Counted from the stretch's first letter, positions 44,903-55,018 are shown. The stretch: 64,000 nt of DNA from Pseudocitrobacter cyperus (GCF_039889165.1 NZ_JAYMYY010000001.1:1054001-1118000), one strand, 5' to 3'. Notes: generated from the sequence alone by a model not told the origin. Program-made: numbers and translations.

Positions 44903-46624
44903 ATGCGCGCGTTATTACCCTACCTGGCATTGTATAAACGTCACAAATGGTTGCTGACACTTGGCATAGTGCTGGCAATTGTTACTCTGCTGGCAAGCAT
45001 CGGGCTTCTGACGCTCTCAGGCTGGTTCTTATCGGCTTCGGCGGTCGTCGGCGTGGCAGGCATATACAGCTTTAACTATATGCTGCCCGCGGCCGGCGTG
45101 CGCGGGTCGGCGATTATTCGCACTGCCGGGCGTTACTTCGAGCGCCTGGTCAGCCATGATGCCACCTTCCGCGTGTTACAGCACCTGCGCGTGTTCACGT
45201 TCAGCAAACTCCTCCCCCTCTCCCCTGCCGGGTTAGCGCGTTTTCGCCAGGGCGAGTTACTTAACCGAATGGTCGCGGACGTCGATACGCTGGATCACCT
45301 CTACCTGCGCGTCATTTCACCGTTAGTCGGTGCCCTGGTGATCATTCTGGTCGTTACCTTTGGCCTCAGTTTCCTGGATGGTATGCTGGCGTTGACGCTC
45401 GGCGGCATTATGCTACTGACGCTGTTACTGCTGCCGCCGCTGTTTTATCGAGCCGGGAGACCTACCGGCGAGCAGTTAACGCAACTGCGTGGGCGCTATC
45501 GCCAACAACTTACCCGCTGGTTGCAGGGGCAGGCCGAGCTGACGATTTTTAACGCCAGCACACGCTACCGTGAGCAGATGGAACAGACGGAAGTAAACTG
45601 GCATGACGCCCAGCGTCGTCAGTCAGAGTTAACGGCACTTTCTCAGGCGCTGATGCTGCTGATTGGCGGCTTCGCCGTCATCGCCATGCTCTGGCTGGCC
45701 GCGGGTGGCGTGGGCGGCAATACTCAGCCTGGCGCGCTGATTGCGCTATTTGTTTTCTGTGCGCTCGCAGCCTTCGAAGCGCTGGCCCCGGTGACGGGTG
45801 CGTTCCAGCATCTCGGCCAGGTAATTGCCTCGGCATTGCGCCTGACGCAGGTTATCGAACAAAAACCGGAAGTAGAGTTCTCGCAGACGCCATCTCTCGT
45901 CCCGGAACAGGTCGCGTTGCGTTTCGAGCAGGTTGCCTTCAGCTACCCTGAACAGACGCAAATGGCGCTGAACGACATTACCTTACAGATTCATGCTGGC
46001 GAACATATCGCGATACTGGGGCGCACAGGCTGCGGTAAATCGACGCTGCTTCAGCTTATCACTCGCGCGTGGGATCCACAGCAGGGGGTGATCCTGCTTA
46101 ACGGCCAGCCACTCCGCGAGATGGCTGAACCCACACTGCGCCGCACCATGAGCGTCGTGCCGCAGCGTGTTCACCTCTTCAGCGCCACGCTACGCGATAA
46201 CCTGCTGCTGGCCTGCCCTGAAGCGACTGACGACGCGCTGAGCAGCGTTCTGCAAAAAACCGGGCTCGGCAAACTGCTGGAAGATGGCGGGCTCAACAGT
46301 TGGTTAGGTGAAGGCGGACGCCAGCTCTCCGGCGGCGAACTTCGTCGTCTGGCCATTGCCCGGGCGTTGTTGCACGATGCGCCTCTGATGCTACTGGATG
46401 AACCCACCGAAGGGCTCGATGCCACGACGGAGAGCCAGATCCTCGATTTGCTGGCCGATTTAATGCGTAATAAAACCCTGTTGATGGTCACGCATCGCCT
46501 ACGCGGGCTGGCGCGTTTTAATCGCATTATTGTGATGGACAACGGGCAAATTATTGAGCAAGGTAATCATGCAGAATTGCTGTCGCAACAAGGTCGCTAT
46601 TATCAGTTTAAGCAGCGTCTGTAA
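44903..46624 (+). CDS. cydC: Cysteine/glutathione ABC exporter subunit CydC
   Basis: Partner of CydD, 573 residues as in E. coli. The N-terminal six-helix domain includes GLLTLSGWFLSASAVVG. The ATPase has Walker A GRTGCGKST, signature LSGGELRR and Walker B LMLLDEPTEGLD, with the switch histidine in VTHRLRG. The start ATG at 44903 directly follows the cydD stop behind GGAGGAG, giving equal subunit synthesis. Confidence 0.97.
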   Translation: MRALLPYLALYKRHKWLLTLGIVLAIVTLLASIGLLTLSGWFLSASAVVGVAGIYSFNYMLPAAGVRGSAIIRTAGRYFERLVSHDATFRVLQHLRVFTFSKLLPLSPAGLARFRQGELLNRMVADVDTLDHLYLRVISPLVGALVIILVVTFGLSFLDGMLALTLGGIMLLTLLLLPPLFYRAGRPTGEQLTQLRGRYRQQLTRWLQGQAELTIFNASTRYREQMEQTEVNWHDAQRRQSELTALSQALMLLIGGFAVIAMLWLAAGGVGGNTQPGALIALFVFCALAAFEALAPVTGAFQHLGQVIASALRLTQVIEQKPEVEFSQTPSLVPEQVALRFEQVAFSYPEQTQMALNDITLQIHAGEHIAILGRTGCGKSTLLQLITRAWDPQQGVILLNGQPLREMAEPTLRRTMSVVPQRVHLFSATLRDNLLLACPEATDDALSSVLQKTGLGKLLEDGGLNSWLGEGGRQLSGGELRRLAIARALLHDAPLMLLDEPTEGLDATTESQILDLLADLMRNKTLLMVTHRLRGLARFNRIIVMDNGQIIEQGNHAELLSQQGRYYQFKQRL

Positions 46625-46662
46625 GCTATTATTTAGCGATCCGTCTGTGGAGTGATAACGAC

Positions 46663-47367
46663 ATGCGCCTTGTTCAGCTCTCTCGCCACTCGATAGCGTT
46701 TCCTTCTCCTGAAGGAGCGCTTCGCGAGCCGAATGGTTTACTGGCCTTAGGGGGTGATCTGAGCCCCGCTCGCCTGCTGATGGCCTATCAGCGCGGCATT
46801 TTCCCCTGGTTCTCGCCGGGCGATCCTATTTTATGGTGGTCGCCCGATCCACGAGCCGTACTGTGGCCTGAGACTTTTCACATCAGCCGCAGCATGAAAC
46901 GCTTTCATAGCCGCTCCCCCTATCGCATCACCCTCAACTATGCATTTGGTCGAGTGATAGAAGGCTGCGCGGAAGAGAGACATGAAGGCACCTGGATAAC
47001 CACCGGAATCGTGCAGGCCTATCATCGCCTACATGAACTGGGGCACGCACACTCCATCGAGGTGTGGAAAGAGGATGAACTGGTCGGCGGCATGTACGGC
47101 GTTTCGCTGGGCGCGCTCTTTTGTGGAGAATCCATGTTCAGCCGTGCGGAAAACGCCTCAAAAACGGCATTACTGGTATTTTGCGAGACATTTAAACAAA
47201 GCGGTGGAAAATTAATCGACTGCCAGGTACTGAATAGCCATACCGCATCATTAGGCGCGGTGGAAATAGCACGTCGCGACTATCTGGAACAGCTTGATAT
47301 ATTACGTATGCACCGCCTGCCGGAAAATTTCTGGGTACCACGAACACTCTTTTCACCGGAAGCGTAA
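46663..47367 (+). CDS. aat: Leucyl/phenylalanyl-tRNA-protein transferase
   Basis: Adds Leu or Phe to proteins with N-terminal Arg or Lys, making N-degrons. It has 234 residues, as in E. coli. Conserved segments include FPWFSPGDPILWWSPDPRAV and GVSLGALFCGESMFSR. The window also encodes ClpS and ClpA, which recognise and degrade the resulting N-end-rule substrates. It is 38 bp after cydC, with which it may be co-transcribed. Confidence 0.97.
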   Translation: MRLVQLSRHSIAFPSPEGALREPNGLLALGGDLSPARLLMAYQRGIFPWFSPGDPILWWSPDPRAVLWPETFHISRSMKRFHSRSPYRITLNYAFGRVIEGCAEERHEGTWITTGIVQAYHRLHELGHAHSIEVWKEDELVGGMYGVSLGALFCGESMFSRAENASKTALLVFCETFKQSGGKLIDCQVLNSHTASLGAVEIARRDYLEQLDILRMHRLPENFWVPRTLFSPEA

Positions 47368-47638
47368 ATGTTTTCAGCACAATTTTTGTCAGGATGATAT
47401 AATTGTGCCCTGAGAGTCGCTTCTGCCTTTTGCCCCGCCGCCTTTTGGGAATCATTCGAGCCAGATCTCCCGCAGCATCCAATCCGATCTGCGTCAATCG
47501 CACGGTTCCATCGTGTGGCGAAGGGGTAATGCGCAAAAACGACTTTCGGCGATTTAATCGCTAAATCTTTACTTACATGATGAAGTTCGGCATTATCTTG
47601 CCGGTTAAAAACTATGGTAGTGATACCCCGAGGACTAG

Positions 47639-47857
47639 ATGGCCAAAGAAGACAATATTGAAATGCAGGGTACCGTACTTGATACGTTACCTAACACTAT
47701 GTTCCGCGTAGAACTGGAAAACGGTCACGTGGTAACTGCGCACATCTCCGGTAAAATGCGCAAAAACTACATCCGCATTCTGACGGGCGACAAAGTGACT
47801 GTTGAGTTGACCCCGTACGACCTGAGCAAAGGCCGCATTGTCTTCCGTAGTCGCTGA
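47639..47857 (+). CDS. infA: Translation initiation factor IF-1
   Basis: A 72-residue S1-like OB-fold protein that binds the 30S A site during initiation (MAKEDNIEMQGTVLDTLPNT). It has the standard length. ATG at 47639 with GAGGA ahead. The 271-bp gap from aat presumably holds its promoters. In E. coli serW (tRNA-Ser) follows infA; here a terminator and then the convergent CRISPR-cas operon follow. Confidence 0.98.
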   Translation: MAKEDNIEMQGTVLDTLPNTMFRVELENGHVVTAHISGKMRKNYIRILTGDKVTVELTPYDLSKGRIVFRSR

Positions 47858-47891
47858 TCGTTCCTGAGCCCCCAGAGGCAACCAGATGCTG

Positions 47892-47918
47892 AAAGGCCGG
47901 GTAAATCCCCGGCCTTTT
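47892..47918 (+). terminator. Terminator of infA, possibly bidirectional
   Basis: A 10-bp stem (AAAGGCCGGG with CCCGGCCTTT) encloses a TAAATC loop, with a short T-run. It lies between infA and the convergent cas6f stop, so it may end both transcripts. Confidence 0.85.
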
Positions 47919-47946
47919 CCGTTTGTGAGGCGCGGTAGCGTCGAAC

Positions 47947-48501
47947 TTAAAACCAGGGAACGGTGGCAACGGCGCTCAAACCATAACTACTAAATTTACC
48001 GCTAACAGGCGCATTCAGTAATTCCCCATGAGACACAAAAAGCCTGAACTGCTGCCCGCTGGATAAGCTTTTTATGTGCAGGTATGGCAAAGATGTCCGG
48101 GCCTCCGGCAACGTTTGCAACCGCGCCAGCGCCTCTTCTTCTGTCAACCACCCTTTACGTACTGAGCGCCGCAGCAGTCGCTGCGGGCTGCTTTTCACCT
48201 GAATACGGTTCACCGTCCTCCATGCTTTAACGTCCGGCACGGGCGTAACCGCGCCGCACTGGCAATAGTCGCTTAGCCCCTTGCGCCAGCTTGTCGCTTC
48301 CAGTTCATTAAGGGCAGAAGCGCTGCCGTGCAGACGCAGGCAATCCCCTAAGGTTGTGCCATGGTGAGGAAAACTGATACCGATATCCCCTTTCCCTCTG
48401 CCCCCCAACGCCCGGTGAAGTTTGGCGAAAAGCGCCGCCATCAGCATCCCGGCGTTGAACTCGGGGTCAGGAAGAACACGGATCTCCATGTAGTGATCCA
48501 T
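47947..48501 (-). CDS. cas6f: Cas6f/Csy4 crRNA endoribonuclease
   Basis: Type I-F endoribonuclease that cuts the CRISPR precursor after the repeat hairpin and stays bound to the crRNA 3' end in the Csy complex. It has 184 residues from the ATG at 48501 (MDHYMEIRVLPDPEF), the same opening as P. aeruginosa Csy4. The catalytic histidine His29 is present in FAKLHRALGG, an arginine-rich helix (SSPQRLLRRSVRKG) fits RNA-stem binding, and the C terminus VPWF is conserved. It is the last gene of the operon, 10 bp after csy3. Confidence 0.96.
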   Translation of the reverse strand: MDHYMEIRVLPDPEFNAGMLMAALFAKLHRALGGRGKGDIGISFPHHGTTLGDCLRLHGSASALNELEATSWRKGLSDYCQCGAVTPVPDVKAWRTVNRIQVKSSPQRLLRRSVRKGWLTEEEALARLQTLPEARTSLPYLHIKSLSSGQQFRLFVSHGELLNAPVSGKFSSYGLSAVATVPWF

Positions 48502-48511
48502 AACCGATTCC

Positions 48512-49513
48512 TTATTCACTTTTCTCGCCAAATACGCCGCCGCGAATCAGGACTGCCATCACGTAGTGCTGCTGATCGACATCGGGTGTGGCCCCTTTCG
48601 TCACCCAGTTATCGAGTAAGGTGTAAAAATCCATTTTCTCTTTTGGCTGACGGCAGGCAACGCCGCGGCTGGTCACTGAACCATAGGGTTCCACGGCAAT
48701 CGCCCCGAGTTCATCAACGCGGGGATGCCAGGAATCGATAGTACGCACCGCGTTGCCGATTTTTTGTGAGTGAATACCGGCAACACCCGCAACCTGATAC
48801 AGCACCCGGCTTTTTGTGCTGTTGCTGTCCAGAACCAGTTCCTGAGAGGGGAACACTTCCTGACCCGCCCCAAGTCGAACCTGCGCTTCCACACTCAGCA
48901 TCACCCATTGCTGGCCGCTTAATCCCTGTTCAATCACTGCGGCCAGTGAGTTAAGTGAATCATCAGCGTGGGCAAACTCACGCAGCGAATAGTCATGGCC
49001 GTTAAACGTCCAGGTCTGGTCGCCTGCCGTCACTTTCACCTCGATTTGCTCTGCGCCAATGCGGTTACGCCACAGAAAACGGCCATTCGCCAGATTGGTT
49101 GCATAGCGACGCGCCAGTTCCTGGAAGCCATGTTCACTGATATAACCTTCAATCACCTTCGTCAGCGCGTCCTGATAGGCCATATCATTACATACTGACG
49201 GAGCAGAGAGATTGCCCAATACGCGCAGGGTAAACATCACTTTTAACGTGTCAGCATCTGCCGGTAGCGCGGCAACATCCACACGTTGCAGATTCGCTTT
49301 CTGGATTTCAGCATCCAGTTTTACCGGATCGCTGGAAATCGCATTTTTCAGACGGTTGGAGATAGTACCGCGAACGGCTTTCTCCTGAATTTCAATTGGT
49401 TGCCAGCAATCGCTTTGCCAGTTTCCGGCATACATCACCGCATCAGAGGTCGCCAGTTTGCGCTCGAATGCCAGTACGGAGGCCGTTTTTACAGAGACAG
49501 GTGCCTTTGCCAT
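48512..49513 (-). CDS. csy3: Cas7f/Csy3 backbone protein
   Basis: Backbone subunit that coats the crRNA spacer, normally six copies per type I-F Csy complex. It has 333 residues from the ATG at 49513 (MAKAPVSVKTASVLAFERKL) behind AAGGA; the longer frame to 49693 overlaps csy2 and is rejected. Matching family segments are GNWQSDCWQPIEIQEKAVRGT, NLANGRFLWRNRIGAE and EPYGSVTSRGVACRQPKEK. It sits between csy2 and cas6f. Confidence 0.95.
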   Translation of the reverse strand: MAKAPVSVKTASVLAFERKLATSDAVMYAGNWQSDCWQPIEIQEKAVRGTISNRLKNAISSDPVKLDAEIQKANLQRVDVAALPADADTLKVMFTLRVLGNLSAPSVCNDMAYQDALTKVIEGYISEHGFQELARRYATNLANGRFLWRNRIGAEQIEVKVTAGDQTWTFNGHDYSLREFAHADDSLNSLAAVIEQGLSGQQWVMLSVEAQVRLGAGQEVFPSQELVLDSNSTKSRVLYQVAGVAGIHSQKIGNAVRTIDSWHPRVDELGAIAVEPYGSVTSRGVACRQPKEKMDFYTLLDNWVTKGATPDVDQQHYVMAVLIRGGVFGEKSE

Positions 49514-49523
49514 AGTTATATCC

Positions 49524-50447
49524 TTATTCAAAATCGTCATCGTCGTTAATTGTGAAATCATCGGCCACCGGCATAGCGGAGCAGTAGTAGCCAGTCTCAG
49601 TTGTCCGGTAGCGCCAGAGAAGCGGTTCGATATCGGTGACGCGGTGCAGGCCGCGCCATTCGCCAACGCCATAAACCGCCTCTGCGAAGGCAAACGGTGT
49701 CGTACTGTCGCGCGCGTTGGCCACTTCGCCGGCAGGGTAGAGTTGAGAGATGCGTTGATAGCCGCACATCAGCGGCACCAGATAGCCCGGCATAGGTTTG
49801 GGCTGATACTCCCAGGTCGCCTTCCCCTCTTCGTCAGGGTCTGTGGCCTGGTATTTGATCGCGGCGAAATCCAGCCAGGCATCCAGCACAGAGGTATCGG
49901 GCTGCTGTTGATGATGTTCCGCCAACCACTCGCTGCGATCGTACAGAGCAAAACCGGGCATCAGCCGCCAGAGGATCTGCCGAAGCTGTTGCTCATTTTC
50001 AGGGGTCTGAAAAAGCTGAGGATCGCGCATGCTGACAATCGCTCCGCCCGCCAGTTTGTGGCTCTGACAGAGCATTTTCAGACGATCGCAGAATGCCTCT
50101 TTGCCATACTCGCCGTTGGTGATTTCGCCCTCACATTCAATCACCAGCGAAACCGTCAGATGCATGCGCCCTTCTTCATTAAAGGAGGCGGTGTTGCCCT
50201 CTTTGGTCAGCGGATTGCGGGTCAGCGCAAACTGAAAATCGCGCCCGGAACTGTAAGCCTGCACCTGATGCTCATGGCTAATCACCGCACAGCCCTCGAA
50301 GCGGACGCCGTACTCCGTGCAAACTTTGCGGGAGAGCGCATGCGCGTAGCCCAGGAAATGGGTGATGGCGGGGAATCCCCACGTCAGCCCGGCGACAGCA
50401 TTGGCGTTTTCAATACGCAGGTGGGGTAATAACAGCAGATAGCTCAT
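49524..50447 (-). CDS. csy2: Cas5f/Csy2
   Basis: RAMP-fold subunit that, with Csy1, holds the 5' handle of the crRNA in the type I-F complex. It has 307 residues beginning MSYLLLLPHLRIENANAVAGLTWGFP, a typical Csy2 opening. The acidic C terminus (NDDDDFE) is near the csy3 start. The ATG overlaps the csy1 stop (ATGA), so translation is coupled. Confidence 0.94.
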   Translation of the reverse strand: MSYLLLLPHLRIENANAVAGLTWGFPAITHFLGYAHALSRKVCTEYGVRFEGCAVISHEHQVQAYSSGRDFQFALTRNPLTKEGNTASFNEEGRMHLTVSLVIECEGEITNGEYGKEAFCDRLKMLCQSHKLAGGAIVSMRDPQLFQTPENEQQLRQILWRLMPGFALYDRSEWLAEHHQQQPDTSVLDAWLDFAAIKYQATDPDEEGKATWEYQPKPMPGYLVPLMCGYQRISQLYPAGEVANARDSTTPFAFAEAVYGVGEWRGLHRVTDIEPLLWRYRTTETGYYCSAMPVADDFTINDDDDFE

Positions 50448-51754
50448 TTCAGCGCCTCCTGCACAATGGCTTCCATTTCACGCATCCGGCGGCGGAACAA
50501 GGGTTGTGTGCGCCACTCTCGCCACTCGACAGCCCCCACCTCCAGGCTCGCTTTTTTCAGACGATAGTTCAGCCAGCGCGCAAAATCGTCCGCCACGGCA
50601 ACCTGCCAGTCGTCTTTATCGCGTTCACGCCAGAACGATTCTTCTGTCTTGCCACGCCCGGGATCGAGCCAGAGCTGCTGATGAAGCGGAAGTTCGGGAC
50701 AATTCTGCGTCCAGCCCTGCCACTTTTCCTGCTGGAAGGCGGACGCCTGCATAAACAGCAAATCGATAAGTTCATCGACGTATTTCGCCCGGGCTTTGCG
50801 TATATGGACATTATTCCTGTCTACGCTCACTTTCAGTAAGAAAGTCATGCGGGCGATAATCCCTGATGCCGCCCGGTTGAATGCCTCGCGTGGCGAAAAA
50901 AGGTTACGCATATTTTGCGGCGCGCGTTGCAGATTCACCCAGGCGGGTGGCTTCGACGGTAACAACCAGACGCGCCCGCCGCGCGCACTGTTGAGTGCGG
51001 AGATATTCTGCGGCTTGGTGCCGCCAAAATGCATTTCGGCAAGCCCGGGGTAACGGATATCGGGTTTTGCATGCCACATCCCCGCCCGGTGGGCATCGCG
51101 TATGGCTTTCGCCTCTTCGCCAAACCGGGCCGCGACCATTTTTTCATGCATCGCCTGCGCAAGCGAAGTGGCGAACAGCGGGCACAGCAGGTGGTAATCG
51201 TCGCCGACGGGGAAATAGATCTGTTTGGCGAGCTTGTGCGAGGCGGGCTGAGCCGATGTTAATGCCTGATTAAACCCGGCCACCCACTGCGCCAGTTGCG
51301 CATCGTCCTCTGCAAAGGCCTTCAATGGCCGCTCGTCGCCCCGTTTAAGGCAGGCGAGCAAAGTGTCGCCGTTAACTTCAGTTTGCAGCAATTTTGCGAC
51401 ATCCAGTGCTGCCGCGTTGCCCACGGCATCGGTGGCGATATTCGCGAGTGAAGAGGTGCTGAGATAACCCTCATCCTCCCTGGTTTCACAATAGATACTG
51501 CTGCTTTTCGAATCACCATGCGTGAACTTCGCCGCATGCGTGACCAGGCTAATCTGCCCCGCCCGCCTTGCCGCATCCGTTAGCCAGTTTCGCGGCTGAT
51601 AGCGCGCTTCCATTTCCTGACGTTCCAGGGCGATGGCGCTGGCATCTTCGCCCTGCGCCAGACGCTTTGCCGCCTCTTTTTCGAAGGCATCGAGTTTGGT
51701 CTGCCTTCGGGAGGCGATGTAATCTGCAATAAAACCTGCCAATTTTTCGTTCAA
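50444..51754 (-). CDS. csy1: Cas8f/Csy1 large subunit
   Basis: Large subunit of the Csy complex, responsible for PAM (CC/GG) recognition in type I-F. It has 436 residues. The start is a TTG at 51754-51752 with GGAGG 7 bases upstream; no better ATG is available in the conserved N terminus (NEKLAGFIADYIASRRQTKL). Family segments include VTHAAKFTHGDSKSSSIY and NISALNSARGGRVWLLPSKPP. It lies 24 bp after cas3. Confidence 0.94.
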   Translation of the reverse strand: MNEKLAGFIADYIASRRQTKLDAFEKEAAKRLAQGEDASAIALERQEMEARYQPRNWLTDAARRAGQISLVTHAAKFTHGDSKSSSIYCETREDEGYLSTSSLANIATDAVGNAAALDVAKLLQTEVNGDTLLACLKRGDERPLKAFAEDDAQLAQWVAGFNQALTSAQPASHKLAKQIYFPVGDDYHLLCPLFATSLAQAMHEKMVAARFGEEAKAIRDAHRAGMWHAKPDIRYPGLAEMHFGGTKPQNISALNSARGGRVWLLPSKPPAWVNLQRAPQNMRNLFSPREAFNRAASGIIARMTFLLKVSVDRNNVHIRKARAKYVDELIDLLFMQASAFQQEKWQGWTQNCPELPLHQQLWLDPGRGKTEESFWRERDKDDWQVAVADDFARWLNYRLKKASLEVGAVEWREWRTQPLFRRRMREMEAIVQEALK

Positions 51755-51778
51755 AAGATTCCCTCCTTGAACAGGTCA

Positions 51779-54700
51779 TCAGGGGGCGCGAAACACGCCC
51801 AACCATGGGTTGTAATACCAGTCGCTAACCGCATCCTCCTCATTAGCCGTCACTCGAATCTCGCCAAAAATCGCCCCAACCCGACGGATGTCGAGATGGT
51901 GTTGCTCGGCCTGCTCCAGCAAAATCCGTTTGTAATCCACTTCGCCCCAGCGAGCGACGCCACTGGCACACTCCACCTTCTGTAACCTGAAATTCCCGCT
52001 CTCTTTGCCACCGTTATCGTCAGTACGGGAATAAAAGCGCGGCTCGCTCTCCTCATCCTCCATATGCAGATAAAACACCGCCTCCGGCTGCGAGCGGCGA
52101 AACGGCGTCCGGCGCTGCATCCAGCCGTTCCAGGTCAGCGGCTGTCGCCACCACTGGGCGGCAACCACCTGCTTATCCGGGCTGTTCATCAGTTCCGTCT
52201 TTAAACGCAGATGTTCCAGTTCCGCCAGTTTGTTCTTACCGTCCGGCGGCAGAATGCGCGGCAGCGCGTTGATGGTGCGAAAATCCTCAATCGGCAGCAG
52301 TTCACGCAGATCGTGGCTGGGGAGAAGATGATTTTTCGTTTCGAATCCCGGCTTACAGAACGCCGGGGCTTTTTGCTGCAGCGCCCTGATATTACGACTG
52401 AGGATCGCCAGATTTTCACTTTCCGGCGCCTGGCGACGATGGCGCTGTATGCGCCCGGCAAACTGAATAATGGAACGCATTGAGCTGGGCTCTATTATCC
52501 CCCAGTCCGCATCCCAGTCGCGCCCCACCTCGATGACGGAGGTTCCCAGCACCACAAACAGATGGTGTTTTTCCGGCCGCTTATGGAGCGCCGTCGCAAT
52601 TTCCGCATTCTGCCAGAGGGCATCCGGCTGATGGCGGGTAAAGGCGCGGTCGAGACGCTTTTCGATCTCTGAACGCACCGCCAGCGGATGGCGGGCATGG
52701 TAGACGCAATAGTGAATGCAGACATCCTCCGGCGACGGCATCGCCATTAGCGCTTTCGCCACGGCCACCAGGGGGTTGATATTGGCGAATCTCACCAGCC
52801 CCAGCGAGACGGTTTTTCCGCTGTCGTGAACCTGGTTATGCGCCCGATGCAAAGCCATCATCTGGCCGTGTACGGTTTGAGCAACGCTTGCTATCGCATT
52901 ACCCGTTGCGTCAGAGGCTGGCTGAACCGGCGCAATACGCCCGAAATGGAGCCGTGGTTTTGCCGCCAGCATCAGCGCACGTTGTTCAACAAAGGCTTTA
53001 TGCGCTTCGCTAAAGGCGCGGCCATCGGCAATCTGTTCCGCCCGTGACTGTTTCTCGTCAAACCAGGCGCAGCAGATATTGAGCGGCCTGCCGCTTACCC
53101 CGCACGACGCCTGCCAGACTCTGCGCCCCGCCAGATAGGCGGCAAACAGCGCCTGAATCAGCCCCGGCGGCAGCGTTGCGGATGAGAGCAACACCCGCGT
53201 CCCCAGCATCCCCGCCCAGTTCATCAGGCGACAGACGGCATAAAGATCGGCAATATCAAAATCATCCGGCTCATCCAGCACCAAGTCGCTGGTCAGCAGC
53301 CGTAAGACAGGCGGGAGCTGCGCGCCGCCGCGCACCCCTTCCGTCGCCGGGATCAGGTGATCAATGGTCGCCACCAGTATCGGCGCGCTGACCAGCTCGT
53401 TTAACCGGGTGTCATTCTGCAACCATTTTCCCAGCAAGCCGGTATGCGTACTGCCCTCATAATGAACATATTGCTGTTCATCGTAGAGCGCTTCTGCCGA
53501 CGCGCTACCGCGATCGGCTTCAGGCTGCTCATCTTCCTTCTGTTTCCAGAGCCGTTTTACCGCCGCCGAGCCGATCATGACGGCCAGATCGTCCTCATCC
53601 AGCCCCAGCCGTTCACGCAACGCCTCACCCGTTTGCAGTGTCAGCGTGCGCAGCCCCAGCGCCACGGTGAAGCGGCAGCCCTCCTGTTCATCCGCCAGCG
53701 CATACATAATCCGGGCGTTGGCAAAGGTTTTTCCACACCCCGTCGACGCCATATTGACGCCAAAAAAGCCCTCTTCCCGGCTGCGCTCCCGCATAGCGAG
53801 GGCAACATCCCAGGCTTTGTTTTGCCAGTGAAGCAGCGAGTTAGCAGCCCGTTGACGAAACCCTTTATGCCGGGCAATCGCCGGCAGCGACGCCCGGACG
53901 TGCATCAGTTGTCGCCCCAGCAGCAGCGCATGGTGCGCCACGCCGACAAGATGTTCATCCACCCGCTGTTTCAGCGCGCCGTTGTTTCTGTCGCTGTTTG
54001 CCCAGGCGATGTAGTCGCTATCCTGCCACTTCACTTGTGGCGCGCCGGAGGAGTAGCAGTGATCGGCCAGCATCAGGCAAAAACGCGCCATATGCAGGGT
54101 GAACAGTTGATCCATCCGCCCCCATGTCGGCAGGGCGATGGCGTTTTGCGCCCTGCGGGCGATTTGCCGCGCCTTTTCTCGCCAGGTGCGGCTTTGCAGC
54201 GGCGTCCCCGCTGGGAATGTCCAGACCTGACGAAAATCGCGCGCCATCCACTCGCCATTTTTATGATTCAGCGCGTTCCAGTCGGCGTTAAGCTGGTTCT
54301 CCAGCCAGCGTTCACAGCCCTCTGACGGCTCTTTGCTCTGAGTGGGTAAATTTTCCGGTAGCCGGTGATGCGACAAAATCAGCCACGCCACCGTTTTCGC
54401 CAGCGGCGGCAGCGTGCAAAACGGGCTGTCCGAGAAGTCGAGGTCATCCATACGCAGACGCGCCAGGATCGCCGCTTCATCCTCAGGCGCCAGCGCGCCC
54501 AGTTTCGCCAGCCATTCATCATCCGTTTGTTCACCGACGAACGCCTGAAACAGCCGCACAGAGATCCATTCATGCCGGTACGGCTGATAACTTTTCGCGC
54601 CTTTTTTCGTCAGACTCTCCTGAAAAGCCCGCCCTGCCTTGCCGAAGTCGTGAAATAGCCCGGCGATAGCGGCCAGCAGCGCAGTGCTCTCCGCACATTG

Positions 54701-55018
54701 CCAGCGCTGCTCTTCCCGGCCGGAGGGTAAACTTCGGGTGCTCCGATTGGTCGGCACACGTCCCTGGGCATTAAAGCGGCGAAGGTTGCCGACAATCCAC
54801 ATCAACTCCATCTGCCCGTTTTTCTTCAACCAGTGGCAGGCCACCGCCGTATTGCGTCTGGCCGTTTTGCGTAACAGGCGGCGCAGCGTATTGACGCCTT
54901 CGAGGGTGATAACGGTCTGCCAGGCGGCATCGCCCGTGCGTTCGGCAAACTGGTCGATTATCCGGCAACTCTCCTCACGGGCGCGTTTGGTGCAGCGGGA
55001 AATAATCAGCACGTTCAT
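51779..55018 (-). CDS. cas3: Cas2-Cas3 fusion nuclease-helicase (type I-F)
   Basis: A 1079-residue fusion protein characteristic of type I-F: an N-terminal Cas2 domain (about 1-95, MNVLIISRCTKRARE) for spacer acquisition with Cas1, then an HD nuclease (LFHDFGKAG, His123-Asp124; further histidines at 217-218) and a superfamily 2 helicase with TGCGKT (426-431), DEPD box (582-585) and SAT (613-615). It degrades targets recruited by the Csy complex. The ATG overlaps the cas1 stop (ATGA). All visible catalytic motifs are intact. Confidence 0.96.
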   Translation of the reverse strand: MNVLIISRCTKRAREESCRIIDQFAERTGDAAWQTVITLEGVNTLRRLLRKTARRNTAVACHWLKKNGQMELMWIVGNLRRFNAQGRVPTNRSTRSLPSGREEQRWQCAESTALLAAIAGLFHDFGKAGRAFQESLTKKGAKSYQPYRHEWISVRLFQAFVGEQTDDEWLAKLGALAPEDEAAILARLRMDDLDFSDSPFCTLPPLAKTVAWLILSHHRLPENLPTQSKEPSEGCERWLENQLNADWNALNHKNGEWMARDFRQVWTFPAGTPLQSRTWREKARQIARRAQNAIALPTWGRMDQLFTLHMARFCLMLADHCYSSGAPQVKWQDSDYIAWANSDRNNGALKQRVDEHLVGVAHHALLLGRQLMHVRASLPAIARHKGFRQRAANSLLHWQNKAWDVALAMRERSREEGFFGVNMASTGCGKTFANARIMYALADEQEGCRFTVALGLRTLTLQTGEALRERLGLDEDDLAVMIGSAAVKRLWKQKEDEQPEADRGSASAEALYDEQQYVHYEGSTHTGLLGKWLQNDTRLNELVSAPILVATIDHLIPATEGVRGGAQLPPVLRLLTSDLVLDEPDDFDIADLYAVCRLMNWAGMLGTRVLLSSATLPPGLIQALFAAYLAGRRVWQASCGVSGRPLNICCAWFDEKQSRAEQIADGRAFSEAHKAFVEQRALMLAAKPRLHFGRIAPVQPASDATGNAIASVAQTVHGQMMALHRAHNQVHDSGKTVSLGLVRFANINPLVAVAKALMAMPSPEDVCIHYCVYHARHPLAVRSEIEKRLDRAFTRHQPDALWQNAEIATALHKRPEKHHLFVVLGTSVIEVGRDWDADWGIIEPSSMRSIIQFAGRIQRHRRQAPESENLAILSRNIRALQQKAPAFCKPGFETKNHLLPSHDLRELLPIEDFRTINALPRILPPDGKNKLAELEHLRLKTELMNSPDKQVVAAQWWRQPLTWNGWMQRRTPFRRSQPEAVFYLHMEDEESEPRFYSRTDDNGGKESGNFRLQKVECASGVARWGEVDYKRILLEQAEQHHLDIRRVGAIFGEIRVTANEEDAVSDWYYNPWLGVFRAP

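Noticed and set aside
47858..47946. Second CRISPR array expected next to cas6f
   Set aside because: Only the infA terminator is present; no repeat-like sequence occurs in the gap.
53444..54325. 293-residue plus-strand frame inside cas3
   Set aside because: Antisense to the helicase and HD domains of cas3, with no supporting start signal or motif.
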